NCBI GenBank assembly: GCA_964637705.1
Contig: CAZWVM010000064.1
Location: forward strand, 1 to 17,858
Source of the DNA: CAZWVM01 sp964637705
Lineage (GTDB): Bacteria > UBA8481
DNA length: 17,858 nt
Direction: 5' to 3'
Shown here: positions 1 through 7,380 of the stretch, in pieces
Numbering within the stretch: position 1 is the first letter of the stretch
Layout: the number at the start of each line of letters is the position of its first letter
Notes under the pieces: generated by a model
The model's database searches: none
What the model saw: only the letters and a program-made list of their open reading frames with translations
What the model was told of the DNA's origin: nothing
Made by a program: the position numbers and the translations under genes

Positions 1-2
1 AC

Positions 3-608
3 GCCGTCTTCGTCGGTCATCCGCTCCTCGACCTGCCCGCGCCCGCGCCGGACCCGGAGTTCGCCGGGGGAAAGACGGTCGCGATCCTTCCCGGCTCGCG
101 GCGGAACGAAATCCGGCGGCACATGCCCGTGCTCGCGCGGGTCGCGCGGGACCTGGCCGCTCGCGGCTGGCGACCCGTGATCTCGCTGGCGGACCCGCGG
201 CACGTGGAGCTCTTCGGCGAGGCCCCGTGCGAGCTGTATTCGGGCGACGCGCGAACGCTGCTCGCCTCCAGCGCCCGCGCGGTCGTGAAGTCGGGCACAT
301 CGACCCTGGAGGCCGCGCTCCTCGGCGTGCCCTTCGTCTCCATCTACCGCCTCTCCTGGGTCTCCTACGCTCTCGGCCGCCTCCTCGTCTCGACCCGTCG
401 CTTCGCCATGCCGAACATCCTCCTGCGGCAGGACCTCGTGCCGGAACTGATCCAGCGGCAAGCGAGCGCGGAGCGGATCGTCCGGGAACTGCTGGCGCTG
501 GACGGGGCGACGATGAAGGGGCAGTTCGCGGGGTTGCGCGAGATCCTGGGCGGCAAGGGCAGCGCGCGCCGGACCGCGGAACTCTGCCGCGAACTGCTCT
601 CGTCCTGA
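3..608 (+). CDS. lpxB: Lipid-A-disaccharide synthase, C-terminal part
   Basis: This is the C-terminal 201 residues of LpxB, cut by the window edge; the frame is open from base 3. LpxB is a membrane-associated GT19 glycosyltransferase that joins UDP-2,3-diacylglucosamine and lipid X to form the lipid A disaccharide. Family features visible are FVGHPLLD near the start, the ILPGSRRNEI segment, the KSGTSTLEAALLGVPFV nucleotide-sugar-binding region and the downstream NILLRQDLVPELIQ stretch, in the same order as in E. coli LpxB. The stop TGA lies 10 bp before the exporter gene, and lpxK and an LpxL-like gene follow, which supports the assignment. Nothing looks broken in the part present. Confidence 0.95.
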   Translation, partial: AVFVGHPLLDLPAPAPDPEFAGGKTVAILPGSRRNEIRRHMPVLARVARDLAARGWRPVISLADPRHVELFGEAPCELYSGDARTLLASSARAVVKSGTSTLEAALLGVPFVSIYRLSWVSYALGRLLVSTRRFAMPNILLRQDLVPELIQRQASAERIVRELLALDGATMKGQFAGLREILGGKGSARRTAELCRELLSS

Positions 609-618
609 CGGGCGCGCC

Positions 619-2403
619 GTGATCCGCCGAACGACCGCGCGATTCCGGCCCGCGCTTTCCCCCATCCTCCTCTCGACCGCCGCCATGATCGCCGTCGTCG
701 TCACCAACGGCGTCTCGCTCGTGACGCTGCAGCCGATCATCGACCAGATCTTCGTGGCCCCGGGCGAGCGCGTTTCCTTCCCCGTGCCCGGGATCGGGGG
801 CACGGTCGGCGGAACGAAGACCGAACTGCTCTTCTGGCTCACGGCCTTCTTCGTCGCGACGCGCGTCGTCTACTGCGCGGCGCTCTACGTCCAGCGCTTC
901 CTGATGATGCTCGCGGGGGAAATCATGGTGAACCGCCTGCGGGTCGATCTGTACGACCACCTGCTCGTTCTCTCGCCGTCGTGGTACGCCCGCAAGCGCA
1001 GCGGCGAGACGATCTCCAACCTGACCGCCGACCTCGGCCTCGTCCAGCACCTCGCCTCGACCGTGACCGCGGACCTCGTGCGCCGTCCCTTCGAGATCGT
1101 CTTTCTCGTCGGTTTGCTCGTGTGGTTCGATCCCCTGCTCGCCGGCGCCTCCCTGCTCGTCGCTCCCTTCGTCGTCGGGATCGTCCGCGTCCTGGGGAAG
1201 TCGATCCGGAAGCGCTCGGCGCGGATGCAGGAGGGCATGGCGGACATCGCGGCCCGGCTCGCGGAGACGGTTGGCGGGATCCGGATCGTGCAGGCCTTCG
1301 CGGCGGAGGAGACGATGAAGGCGCGATTCCGCCGCGCGGCGGCGGAATACCTGGAGCGGGCGCGGCGGGCGTACCTCGCGACGGCCGCGGCGACGCCGGC
1401 GACGGAGTTCGTGACGGCGCTGGCGATCGCGGCGATCATCCTGTACGGCGGCGGCACCGTCATCGCCGGCCGGCTCACGCCCGGCTCCTTCTTCGCCTTC
1501 ATGGCGATCCTCATGGCCACCTACCAGCCCGTGAAGACGCTGGTGAACGCGCTCTCGGAGGCGAGTCGCGCGGCGGCCGCGCTCGACCGCGTCTACGCGG
1601 TCCTCGACACCGTTCCCTCCATCGTCTCGCGCGCGAACCGGCCCGCGGAGTTCCGCCACGAGCTGAGCCTGGAGAAGGTGACCTTCTCCTACGACGCGGT
1701 TCCGAAGGCCGAGGGCGGAAGCGAGGCGGCGCTCGTCGACATCACTCTTTCGATCCGTCGCGGCGAAACGGTGGCGCTCGTCGGGCCGTCCGGCGCCGGC
1801 AAGTCGACGCTCCTGTCGCTCCTCACCCGCTTCCACGATCCCGTCGCCGGCCGCATCACGCTCGACGGCATCGACCTCCGGGATCTCGATCTCGTCTCGC
1901 TCCGGCGCCTGACCGGGCTCGTGACGCAGGAGACCTTCCTCTTCAACGATTCCATCGAGGCGAATATCGCGTTGGGGAGGTCCGGGGCGACGCGGGCGGA
2001 AATCGAGGCGGCGGCGGAGGCGGCGCACATCCTGGACTTCGTGCGGCGCCTGCCCGACGGCTTCGAGACGGTCGTGGGGGAGCGCGGCACGCGCCTCTCG
2101 GGCGGCGAGAAGCAGCGCATCGCCATCGCCCGGTCGCTGCTCGTCGATCCGCCCATACTCCTCCTGGACGAGGCGACGAGCTCCCTGGACAGCGAGAGCG
2201 AGAAACACGTGCAGGCCGCGATCGAGCGCCTCATCGAGGGGCGCACGACGCTCGTCATCGCGCACCGGTTGAGCACCGTGCAGCGGGCGGACCGGATCGT
2301 CGTCCTGGACCGGGGCCGGATCGTCGAGGAGGGGCGTCACGCCGATCTCCTCGCGCGGAACGGGCTTTACGCCCGCCTCCACGCGATCCAGTTCCAGTCC
2401 TAG
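619..2403 (+). CDS. msbA: MsbA-type lipid A/phospholipid ABC exporter (TMD-NBD fusion)
   Basis: A 594-residue half-transporter, close to the usual MsbA length of about 580. It is an inner-membrane homodimeric flippase that moves core-lipid A to the periplasmic face. Hydrophobic segments lie around residues 13-35, 69-91, 157-190 and 262-300, followed by a nucleotide-binding domain. The NBD has Walker A GPSGAGKST (389-397), Q-loop Gln437, signature LSGGE (493-497), Walker B with D517/E518 (LLLDEATSS) and H-loop His549. The start is GTG, 10 bp after the lpxB stop, with no strong ribosome-binding site, so coupling to lpxB translation is likely. From sequence alone it could be another MsbA-like multidrug exporter; its place between lpxB and lpxK makes the lipid A role the best reading. 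Confidence 0.87.
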   Translation: MIRRTTARFRPALSPILLSTAAMIAVVVTNGVSLVTLQPIIDQIFVAPGERVSFPVPGIGGTVGGTKTELLFWLTAFFVATRVVYCAALYVQRFLMMLAGEIMVNRLRVDLYDHLLVLSPSWYARKRSGETISNLTADLGLVQHLASTVTADLVRRPFEIVFLVGLLVWFDPLLAGASLLVAPFVVGIVRVLGKSIRKRSARMQEGMADIAARLAETVGGIRIVQAFAAEETMKARFRRAAAEYLERARRAYLATAAATPATEFVTALAIAAIILYGGGTVIAGRLTPGSFFAFMAILMATYQPVKTLVNALSEASRAAAALDRVYAVLDTVPSIVSRANRPAEFRHELSLEKVTFSYDAVPKAEGGSEAALVDITLSIRRGETVALVGPSGAGKSTLLSLLTRFHDPVAGRITLDGIDLRDLDLVSLRRLTGLVTQETFLFNDSIEANIALGRSGATRAEIEAAAEAAHILDFVRRLPDGFETVVGERGTRLSGGEKQRIAIARSLLVDPPILLLDEATSSLDSESEKHVQAAIERLIEGRTTLVIAHRLSTVQRADRIVVLDRGRIVEEGRHADLLARNGLYARLHAIQFQS

Positions 2404-2407
2404 ACCC

Positions 2408-3415
2408 ATGGCCCTGCGCGACGACCCGGACCGGCTCTTCCGCTCGAAGCTCCTCCAGGCCGCCTGCGCGCCGCTCTCAGCCCTCTACGGCCTCGGGCTC
2501 GCCCTGCGCCCCGCGCCGAGTCCCGAGCCGACGGGCCGCAAGGTCGTCTCCATCGGGAATCTCCACGTCGGCGGAACGGGCAAGACGCCCGTCGTCATCG
2601 CGCTCGCCGCGGCGCTCCGCGACGCGGGCCGCAAGGTCGCCGTCGTCTCGCGGGGCTACCGCGGCCGCCTGAGCGGCGAAGGAGCGGCCGTCGCGCCGGG
2701 GAGCCGCGCCGCCGACGTCGGCGACGAGCCGCTCGAGATCGCCCGGGCGCTCGGCGACGTCCCCGTTCACATCGGCGCGGACCGGCTCGAAGCCTGCCGC
2801 CGCGCGGGAAGCGAGGCCGATGTGCTGATCCTGGACGATGGGTTCCAGCACGCCCGGGTCGCACGCGACATCGACGTCGTCGTGATCCCGGCCGCCGCGA
2901 AGCCCTCGCGGCAGAGGCTCCTGCCGTGGGGCCGCCTCCGCGAACCCATCGCCGCGCTGGCGCGTTGCCACGCCATCGTGCGCGTCCGGGAGTTCGGCGA
3001 CGACGACGCCGAGGTTTCGACGGAGTGGCGGCATCACACCGACGCGCCGGTCTTCTTCGCGCGGCGCGTCGTCGCGGGCGTCGTGCCCTATCCCGGCACG
3101 GTTGTCGCGACGGCCCTGCTCGGGGGCAAGGTCGTGGCCCTCTCCGGGATCGCCAACCCCCGACGCTTCCACCGGGCGATCGAGTCCGCCGGGGCGCGAG
3201 TCGTGGAGGAGATCGTCCGGCCGGACCACCACGTCTTCACGGACGGGGACCTCGCGCTCGTCGCGCGGCTCGTGGAGGCCCACGACGGGCTGGCCGTGAT
3301 GACGGCGAAGGACGCCGCGCGCCTCGACGGCCGCCCCCTCCCCTTCCCGGCCGCCGTGCTCACGACCGCCGTCGAGTGCCCGGGGCTCGTCGACTTCGTG
3401 AAGGCGCGGCTGTGA
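2408..3415 (+). CDS. lpxK: Tetraacyldisaccharide 4'-kinase
   Basis: 335 residues, the normal LpxK length. LpxK phosphorylates the 4' position of the tetraacylated disaccharide made by LpxB, giving lipid IVA at the cytoplasmic face of the inner membrane. The atypical P-loop GGTGKTP is at residues 55-61, directly after SIGNLHV, and the family hallmark DDGFQH is at 143-148. ILDDGFQHARVARDIDVVVI reads as a typical LpxK core. The N-terminal hydrophobic stretch (about residues 12-32) fits the membrane-associated helix of the family. The ATG start lies 4 bp after the exporter stop, and the end overlaps the next gene by 4 bp. Confidence 0.95.
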   Translation: MALRDDPDRLFRSKLLQAACAPLSALYGLGLALRPAPSPEPTGRKVVSIGNLHVGGTGKTPVVIALAAALRDAGRKVAVVSRGYRGRLSGEGAAVAPGSRAADVGDEPLEIARALGDVPVHIGADRLEACRRAGSEADVLILDDGFQHARVARDIDVVVIPAAAKPSRQRLLPWGRLREPIAALARCHAIVRVREFGDDDAEVSTEWRHHTDAPVFFARRVVAGVVPYPGTVVATALLGGKVVALSGIANPRRFHRAIESAGARVVEEIVRPDHHVFTDGDLALVARLVEAHDGLAVMTAKDAARLDGRPLPFPAAVLTTAVECPGLVDFVKARL

Positions 3416-4287
3416 GCGGCGACCCCTTTTCGCGCCGCGCCCGGCACCTCCTCGAGTATCTCGCCCTGCGCGCCGTCGTCGGCTCTCTCTCTCTCCCCCC
3501 GCGGCCCGTGCGGCGCCGCCTCGGCCGCGCCCTCGGGCTCCTCGTCCACGCCCTCGGCGTGCGGCGGCGGACCGTGCGCGAGAACCTCGGGACGGCGTTT
3601 CCGGAACGGACCGTCGCGGAGAGGGACGGTATCGCGCGCGCCTGCTTCGCCCACTTCGGCGAGCTGATCGTCGACACCTTCGACATCCTGTCCTGGACCG
3701 ACGAGCAGTTCCGGGAACGCGTCACTCTCGTCGGGAAAGAGCACATCGAGGCGGCGCTCGCGCGCGGACGCGGCGTCATCGTCGCGACGCACCACTTCGG
3801 TGCGTATGACGTCTGCATCCCTCGGCTCAGGGTCGAGGGCTACGAGTTCACCGCCGTCTACAAGAAGGCCCACAATCCGCACGTCGACGCCTACATGCGC
3901 CGACTCAGGACGATCCGCGGGGCCCGCGTCGCTGAGAGCGGGATCGGGATCCGGCACGTCTTCTCGGCCCTGAAGCGGAACGAACTCGTGGCGATCCTCG
4001 CGGACCAGGACGCGGGCGAGGGCGGGCTCTTCATCCCCTTCTTCGGCCGCCCCGCCTCGACCCTCGACGGCCTCGGCGAGTTCGCACGACGCACCGGCGC
4101 CTCGATCGTCCTGGTCTCGGTCTATAGCGAGAACGGGGCCTACCGCGCCGTCTTCGAGCCGCTTTCCTCCTCCGGCACCGTCGAGGAGATCATGACATTT
4201 TACAACCGGCGGGTGGAGGAGATCGTGCGAGCCCGCCCCGAGCAGTATTTCTGGCTGCACCGGCGCTGGAAGACGCCGCCGCCGTGA
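3412..4287 (+). CDS. lpxL: LpxL/HtrB-family lysophospholipid (lipid A late) acyltransferase
   Basis: A 291-residue member of the LpxL/LpxM/HtrB acyltransferase family (PF03279), which adds secondary acyl chains to Kdo-lipid IVA or a related lipid A precursor at the inner membrane. The catalytic HX4D motif is intact as H128-FGAY-D133 within IVATHHFGAYDV. RENLGTAFPE (near residue 58) and DQDAGEGGLFIPFFGRPAST are further family blocks. I chose the GTG at 3412, which overlaps the lpxK stop by 4 bp (GTGA) and gives a length close to the roughly 300-residue norm; the longer open frame upstream only shadows lpxK. The gene in turn overlaps rdgB by 4 bp. Which acyl position or chain it uses cannot be told from sequence, so the symbol denotes the family. 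Confidence 0.86.
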   Translation: MSGDPFSRRARHLLEYLALRAVVGSLSLPPRPVRRRLGRALGLLVHALGVRRRTVRENLGTAFPERTVAERDGIARACFAHFGELIVDTFDILSWTDEQFRERVTLVGKEHIEAALARGRGVIVATHHFGAYDVCIPRLRVEGYEFTAVYKKAHNPHVDAYMRRLRTIRGARVAESGIGIRHVFSALKRNELVAILADQDAGEGGLFIPFFGRPASTLDGLGEFARRTGASIVLVSVYSENGAYRAVFEPLSSSGTVEEIMTFYNRRVEEIVRARPEQYFWLHRRWKTPPP

Positions 4288-4877
4288 GGCTCGAGCGGAT
4301 CCTCGTCGCCTCGGAGAACCCGGGGAAGGCGCGCGAACTCCACGAGATCTTCTCCGCGCTCTTCCCGGGCGTCGCGGTCCTGCGGCCCTCCGAGCTCGGA
4401 CTCACGATCGCTTATCCCGAGGAGGGCGGGGACTACGTGGAGAACGCGAAGGCGAAGGCGCGCGCGGCGGCCGATCAGTCGGGGTTCCCGGCCGTGGCGG
4501 ACGATTCGGGCCTGGAGGTGGAGGCGCTGGGATGGGAGCCGGGGCCGCGATCCGCGCGCTACGCTCCGACCGAGAAGGAGCGCAACGCGAAGCTCGTCGC
4601 GGCGCTCGCGGGCTTCCCCCGCCCCGGGGAGCGGCGCGCGCGTTACCGATGCGCCGCGGTCCTCTGCCTGCCCGGCGGCGAGACATTCCACGCCGACGCC
4701 TGGTGGTGGGGGCGGATCCTCGAGGCGCCGCGCGGCGAGGGCGGATTCGGCTACGATCCCCTCTTCTGGGACGACGAGGCGGGCATGACGGCGGCGGAGA
4801 TGCCTGCCGAGGAGAAGGCCCGGCGGAGCCACCGGGGGCAGGCCCTGAGGGCGCTGGCCGGGATGGTGCGCGGATAA
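4284..4877 (+). CDS. rdgB: XTP/dITP diphosphatase (Ham1/RdgB family)
   Basis: A 197-residue protein of the usual RdgB length. The enzyme hydrolyses non-canonical purine triphosphates (XTP, dITP, ITP) to the monophosphates in the cytoplasm, keeping them out of DNA and RNA. Motifs seen are SENPGKARE at the N-terminus (the family's xxNxGKxxE phosphate-binding segment), VADDSGLEV with D73/D74 (catalytic acidic pair), GFGYDPLF at 154-161 and SHRGQALRAL near the C-terminus. The GTG start overlaps the preceding stop by 4 bp (GTGA), so it is co-translated with the lipid A genes although unrelated to them by function. One base after its TAA stop a 28-bp inverted repeat begins. Confidence 0.95.
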   Translation: MRLERILVASENPGKARELHEIFSALFPGVAVLRPSELGLTIAYPEEGGDYVENAKAKARAAADQSGFPAVADDSGLEVEALGWEPGPRSARYAPTEKERNAKLVAALAGFPRPGERRARYRCAAVLCLPGGETFHADAWWWGRILEAPRGEGGFGYDPLFWDDEAGMTAAEMPAEEKARRSHRGQALRALAGMVRG

Positions 4878-4997
4878 CGGTGTCAGGCATACGCACTTAC
4901 GCATTTGTTGCGGGAATGCTATGATCATCGCCGACTCCCGGAAAAACTTCGGTTCACGACGAACGGGCGAATGCGTAAGTGCGTATGCCTGACACCG
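4878..4997. repeat. MITE/REP-like element with perfect 28-bp inverted ends
   Basis: Two exact 28-bp inverted copies, 4878-4905 (beginning CGGTGTCAGGCATACGCA) and 4970-4997 (ending GCGTATGCCTGACACCG), enclose 64 bp. The element fills almost all of the space between rdgB and pgi and stops just before the pgi ribosome-binding site. No run of T follows either arm, so it is not a typical rho-independent terminator. Perfect arms of this length separated by non-palindromic sequence resemble the non-autonomous elements moved by IS200-like or REP-associated tyrosine transposases, but no transposase is in this window. Transcribed, it would fold into a long hairpin between two operons. Confidence 0.8.
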
Positions 4998-5019
4998 GGA
5001 AGAGAAGAGGGAGGACACG

Positions 5020-6672
5020 ATGCTGAAGCGAATCGACCCGACGACGACCGCGGCCTGGAAATCCCTGGCCGCCCACCAGCCGGAGATGGCGAAGGCCTCG
5101 CTGCGCGAGCTCTTCCGTACCGATCCGGGCCGTTTCGACGCGCTCTCCTTCACCTTCGAGGAGATCCTCGTCGACGTCTCGAAAAACCTCGTCACGGCCG
5201 AGACGATGAAATGCCTCTGCGGACTCGCGCGCGAGACGGCTCTCGCGGAGGCGATCGAGAGCTTCTTCTCGGGAGAGCGGATCAACGAGACGGAGAACCG
5301 GGCCGTCCTGCACACCGCGCTCCGCAACCGGTCGAACGCGCCCGTCGTCGTCGACGGCCGCGACGTGATGCCGGACGTGAACGCGGTGCTCGACCGGATG
5401 AAGTCCTTCTCCGATCGCGTGATCTCGGGCGCGTGGAAGGGCTGGACGGGGAAGCCCATCCGCGACATCGTGAACATCGGGATCGGCGGTTCGGACCTCG
5501 GCCCGGTGATGGTGACGGAGGCCCTGCGGCCCTACATCCGGCCGAACATCGAGGTCCACTTCGTCTCCAACGTCGATGGCACGCACATCGCGGAGACGCT
5601 GAAGAGGGTGGAGCCGGAGACGACGCTCTTCCTCGTGGCCTCCAAGACCTTCACCACGCAGGAGACGATGGCGAACGCGCGCACGGCGCGGCAGTGGTTC
5701 CTGGCGGCGGCGCATGACCCGGCCCACGTCGCGAAGCACTTCGCGGCGCTCTCCACGAATCGCGCCGAGGTGGAGAAGTTCGGGATCGCGGCGGAGAACA
5801 TGTTCCCCTTCTGGGACTGGGTCGGCGGCCGTTACTCGCTCTGGTCCGCCATCGGGCTCTCGATCGCCTGCGCCGTGGGTTTCGAGAACTTCGAGGCCCT
5901 GCTCGCGGGCGCCCACGCGATGGACCGGCACTTCCGCGAGACGCCGTTCGAGAGGAACATCCCGGTGACTTTGGCCCTGCTCGGGATCTGGTACAACAAC
6001 TTCTTCGGGGCTCAGAGCCACGCGATCCTCCCCTACGACCAGTATCTCCACCGCTTCGCGGCCTATTTCCAGCAGGGCGACATGGAATCGAACGGCAAGT
6101 CGGTGGGGCGCGACGGGAAGCCTGTCTCCCACCAGACCGGCCCGATCATCTGGGGCGAGCCGGGCACGAACGGTCAGCACGCCTTCTACCAGCTGATCCA
6201 CCAGGGCACCAAGCTCATCCCCTGCGACTTCCTCGCACCGGCCGTCAGCCACAACCCGATCGGCGACCACCACCGCATGCTCCTCTCGAACTTCTTCGCC
6301 CAGACCGAGGCCCTGATGAACGGGAAGACGGAAGCGGAGGTGAGGGAGGAACTGAAGCGCGAGGGCAAGAGCGGCGAGACCCTGGAGCGATTGGTGCCCT
6401 TCAAGGTCTTCGCGGGCAACCGCCCCACGAACTCCATCCTCTTCAAGAAGCTCACCCCCCGCACCCTGGGCTCGCTCATCGCGATGTACGAGCAGAAGAT
6501 CTTCGTGCAGGGCGTCGTCTGGAACGTCTTCAGCTTCGACCAGTGGGGTGTGGAGCTGGGGAAGCAACTGGCGAACCGGATCCTGCCGGAGCTGGAGGGC
6601 GAGGAGCCGGTCACCTCGCACGATTCCTCGACCAACGGCCTGATCAACGCCTGGAAACGCCAGAGGACTTGA
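5020..6672 (+). CDS. pgi: Glucose-6-phosphate isomerase
   Basis: 550 residues, the size of the E. coli-type enzyme. It interconverts glucose 6-phosphate and fructose 6-phosphate in the cytoplasm. Diagnostic blocks in order: NIGIGGSDLGPVM, FVSNVDGTHIAETL, the phosphate-binding SKTFTTQETM, FPFWDWVGGRYSLWSAIG (PGI signature 1), WGEPGTNGQHAFYQLIHQGT, and FSFDQWGVELGKQ (signature 2). By comparison with characterised PGIs the active-site residues are Glu380 (GEPGTN), His411 (SHNP) and Lys515 (GVELGK), all present. The ATG at 5020 has a strong AGGGAGG ribosome-binding site 5 bp upstream. No clear sigma-70 promoter was found between the inverted-repeat element and the gene. Its TGA stop overlaps the rubrerythrin promoter. 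Confidence 0.97.
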   Translation: MLKRIDPTTTAAWKSLAAHQPEMAKASLRELFRTDPGRFDALSFTFEEILVDVSKNLVTAETMKCLCGLARETALAEAIESFFSGERINETENRAVLHTALRNRSNAPVVVDGRDVMPDVNAVLDRMKSFSDRVISGAWKGWTGKPIRDIVNIGIGGSDLGPVMVTEALRPYIRPNIEVHFVSNVDGTHIAETLKRVEPETTLFLVASKTFTTQETMANARTARQWFLAAAHDPAHVAKHFAALSTNRAEVEKFGIAAENMFPFWDWVGGRYSLWSAIGLSIACAVGFENFEALLAGAHAMDRHFRETPFERNIPVTLALLGIWYNNFFGAQSHAILPYDQYLHRFAAYFQQGDMESNGKSVGRDGKPVSHQTGPIIWGEPGTNGQHAFYQLIHQGTKLIPCDFLAPAVSHNPIGDHHRMLLSNFFAQTEALMNGKTEAEVREELKREGKSGETLERLVPFKVFAGNRPTNSILFKKLTPRTLGSLIAMYEQKIFVQGVVWNVFSFDQWGVELGKQLANRILPELEGEEPVTSHDSSTNGLINAWKRQRT

Positions 6673-6697
6673 CGATAGAGGACTCAAACGGTATGAT
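6669..6697 (+). promoter_or_regulatory. Sigma-70-like promoter of the rubrerythrin gene
   Basis: TTGACG (6669-6674), a 17-bp spacer and TATGAT (6692-6697) match the housekeeping consensus at 5 of 6 positions in each box with ideal spacing. The -35 box overlaps the TGA stop of pgi (6670-6672). Transcription would start near 6704, giving a leader of about 45 nt that carries an AGGAGG ribosome-binding site at 6735-6740. No operator palindrome was obvious. Confidence 0.75.
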
Positions 6698-6748
6698 TTG
6701 CCACCCTGTCGGGGACGGGGTTCAATTCACATTCAGGAGGAACGGGGC

Positions 6749-7249
6749 ATGAAGTCGACGACGGAGAACCTGGCGACGGCGTTCGCGGGCGAAAGCCAGG
6801 CGAACAGGAAGTACACGGCCTTCGGCCGTCAGGCGGAGAAGGACGGCTTCCCGAAGGTGGCGAAGCTCTTCAGGACGATCGCGGAGGCGGAGACGATCCA
6901 CGCGCTCGGGCATCTCGCCGCGATGGGCGGCATCGGGACCACGGCCGAGAACCTCAAGGAAGCGATGGGCGGGGAGACGTACGAGTTCCAGGAGATGTAT
7001 CCGCCGATGGTGGAGCAGGCCGAGAAGGACGGGCACGCCGCCAAGCGCATGTTCGGCTACGCGGTCAAGGCCGAGGCGGTCCACGCCCAGATCTACAAGC
7101 TGGCGCTGGAAGCCGTGCAGGCCGGGAAGGACATCTCGGTCGAGGATATCTACCTCTGCCCGATCTGCGGCCACATCGAATTGAAGAAGCCGTCGGGCAA
7201 GTGCGCGATCTGCGGCGTTCCCGCGGAGAAGTTCGTCACGATCAACTGA
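6749..7249 (+). CDS. rbr: Rubrerythrin
   Basis: A 166-residue rubrerythrin: a ferritin-like di-iron domain followed by a rubredoxin-like Fe(SCys)4 domain. It reduces hydrogen peroxide in the cytoplasm using electrons from rubredoxin or NADH-linked reductases, usually in anaerobes and microaerophiles. Predicted di-iron ligands are E15, E48, H51, E79, E82, E109 and H112, with the E/H spacing of the Desulfovibrio protein. C137-C140 (CPIC) and C152-C155 (CAIC) bind the rubredoxin iron. I chose the ATG at 6749 because AGGAGG sits 8 bp upstream and the protein starts MKSTTENL, typical of the family; an in-frame ATG at 6698 falls in the promoter region. Monocistronic, with its own promoter and terminator. 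It suggests a host that meets peroxide while living at low oxygen. Confidence 0.95.
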   Translation: MKSTTENLATAFAGESQANRKYTAFGRQAEKDGFPKVAKLFRTIAEAETIHALGHLAAMGGIGTTAENLKEAMGGETYEFQEMYPPMVEQAEKDGHAAKRMFGYAVKAEAVHAQIYKLALEAVQAGKDISVEDIYLCPICGHIELKKPSGKCAICGVPAEKFVTIN

Positions 7250-7266
7250 GTTCTGATCCGGCTCGA

Positions 7267-7298
7267 GGCGGGGCCCCACGGGGCTCCGCCTTTCTTTC
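7267..7298 (+). terminator. Rho-independent terminator after rubrerythrin
   Basis: GGCGGGGCCC (7267-7276) pairs with GGGCTCCGCC (7281-7290) through 10 bp, one of them G-U, around a CACG loop, followed by TTTCTTTC. It lies 17 bp after the rubrerythrin stop. The minus strand has no T-run after the hairpin, so it works for the plus strand only. Confidence 0.85.
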
Positions 7299-7345
7299 GC
7301 GCGGCACGTCCCCGAGGATGCCGCGGGGGTCGGAGGGCGAAGCCG

Positions 7346-7380
7346 AGCCCGTTCAAGGGAGCCAAGGGCGAACCCGGGCT
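7346..7380. other. Imperfect inverted repeat at the 3' end of the PilZ gene
   Basis: AGCCCGTTC (7346-7354) faces GAACCCGGGCT (7370-7380); pairing leaves a 2-nt bulge and a loop of about 15 nt. It touches the stop codon of the minus-strand PilZ gene and could be a transcript 3'-end hairpin, but no T-run follows on either strand. A second hairpin without a T-run, CGCGGCA/TGCCGCG, lies at 7300-7325. The remaining bases between the two convergent genes show nothing else. Confidence 0.35.

Noticed and set aside
981..2672. A 563-codon plus-strand frame overlapping the exporter and lpxK
   Set aside because: Arg/Pro/Ala-rich composition, no motif, and it runs across two well-supported genes in a different frame.
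4897..4925. Sigma-70 promoter for pgi inside the inverted-repeat element
   Set aside because: TATGAT at 4920-4925 is a good -10, but TTGTTG (4905-4910) is only 9 bp away and the sequence at 17-18 bp is a poor -35. Not strong enough to list.
4878..4997. Rho-independent terminator after rdgB
   Set aside because: The arms are 64 bp apart and are followed by GGGAAGAG, with no T-run on either strand.
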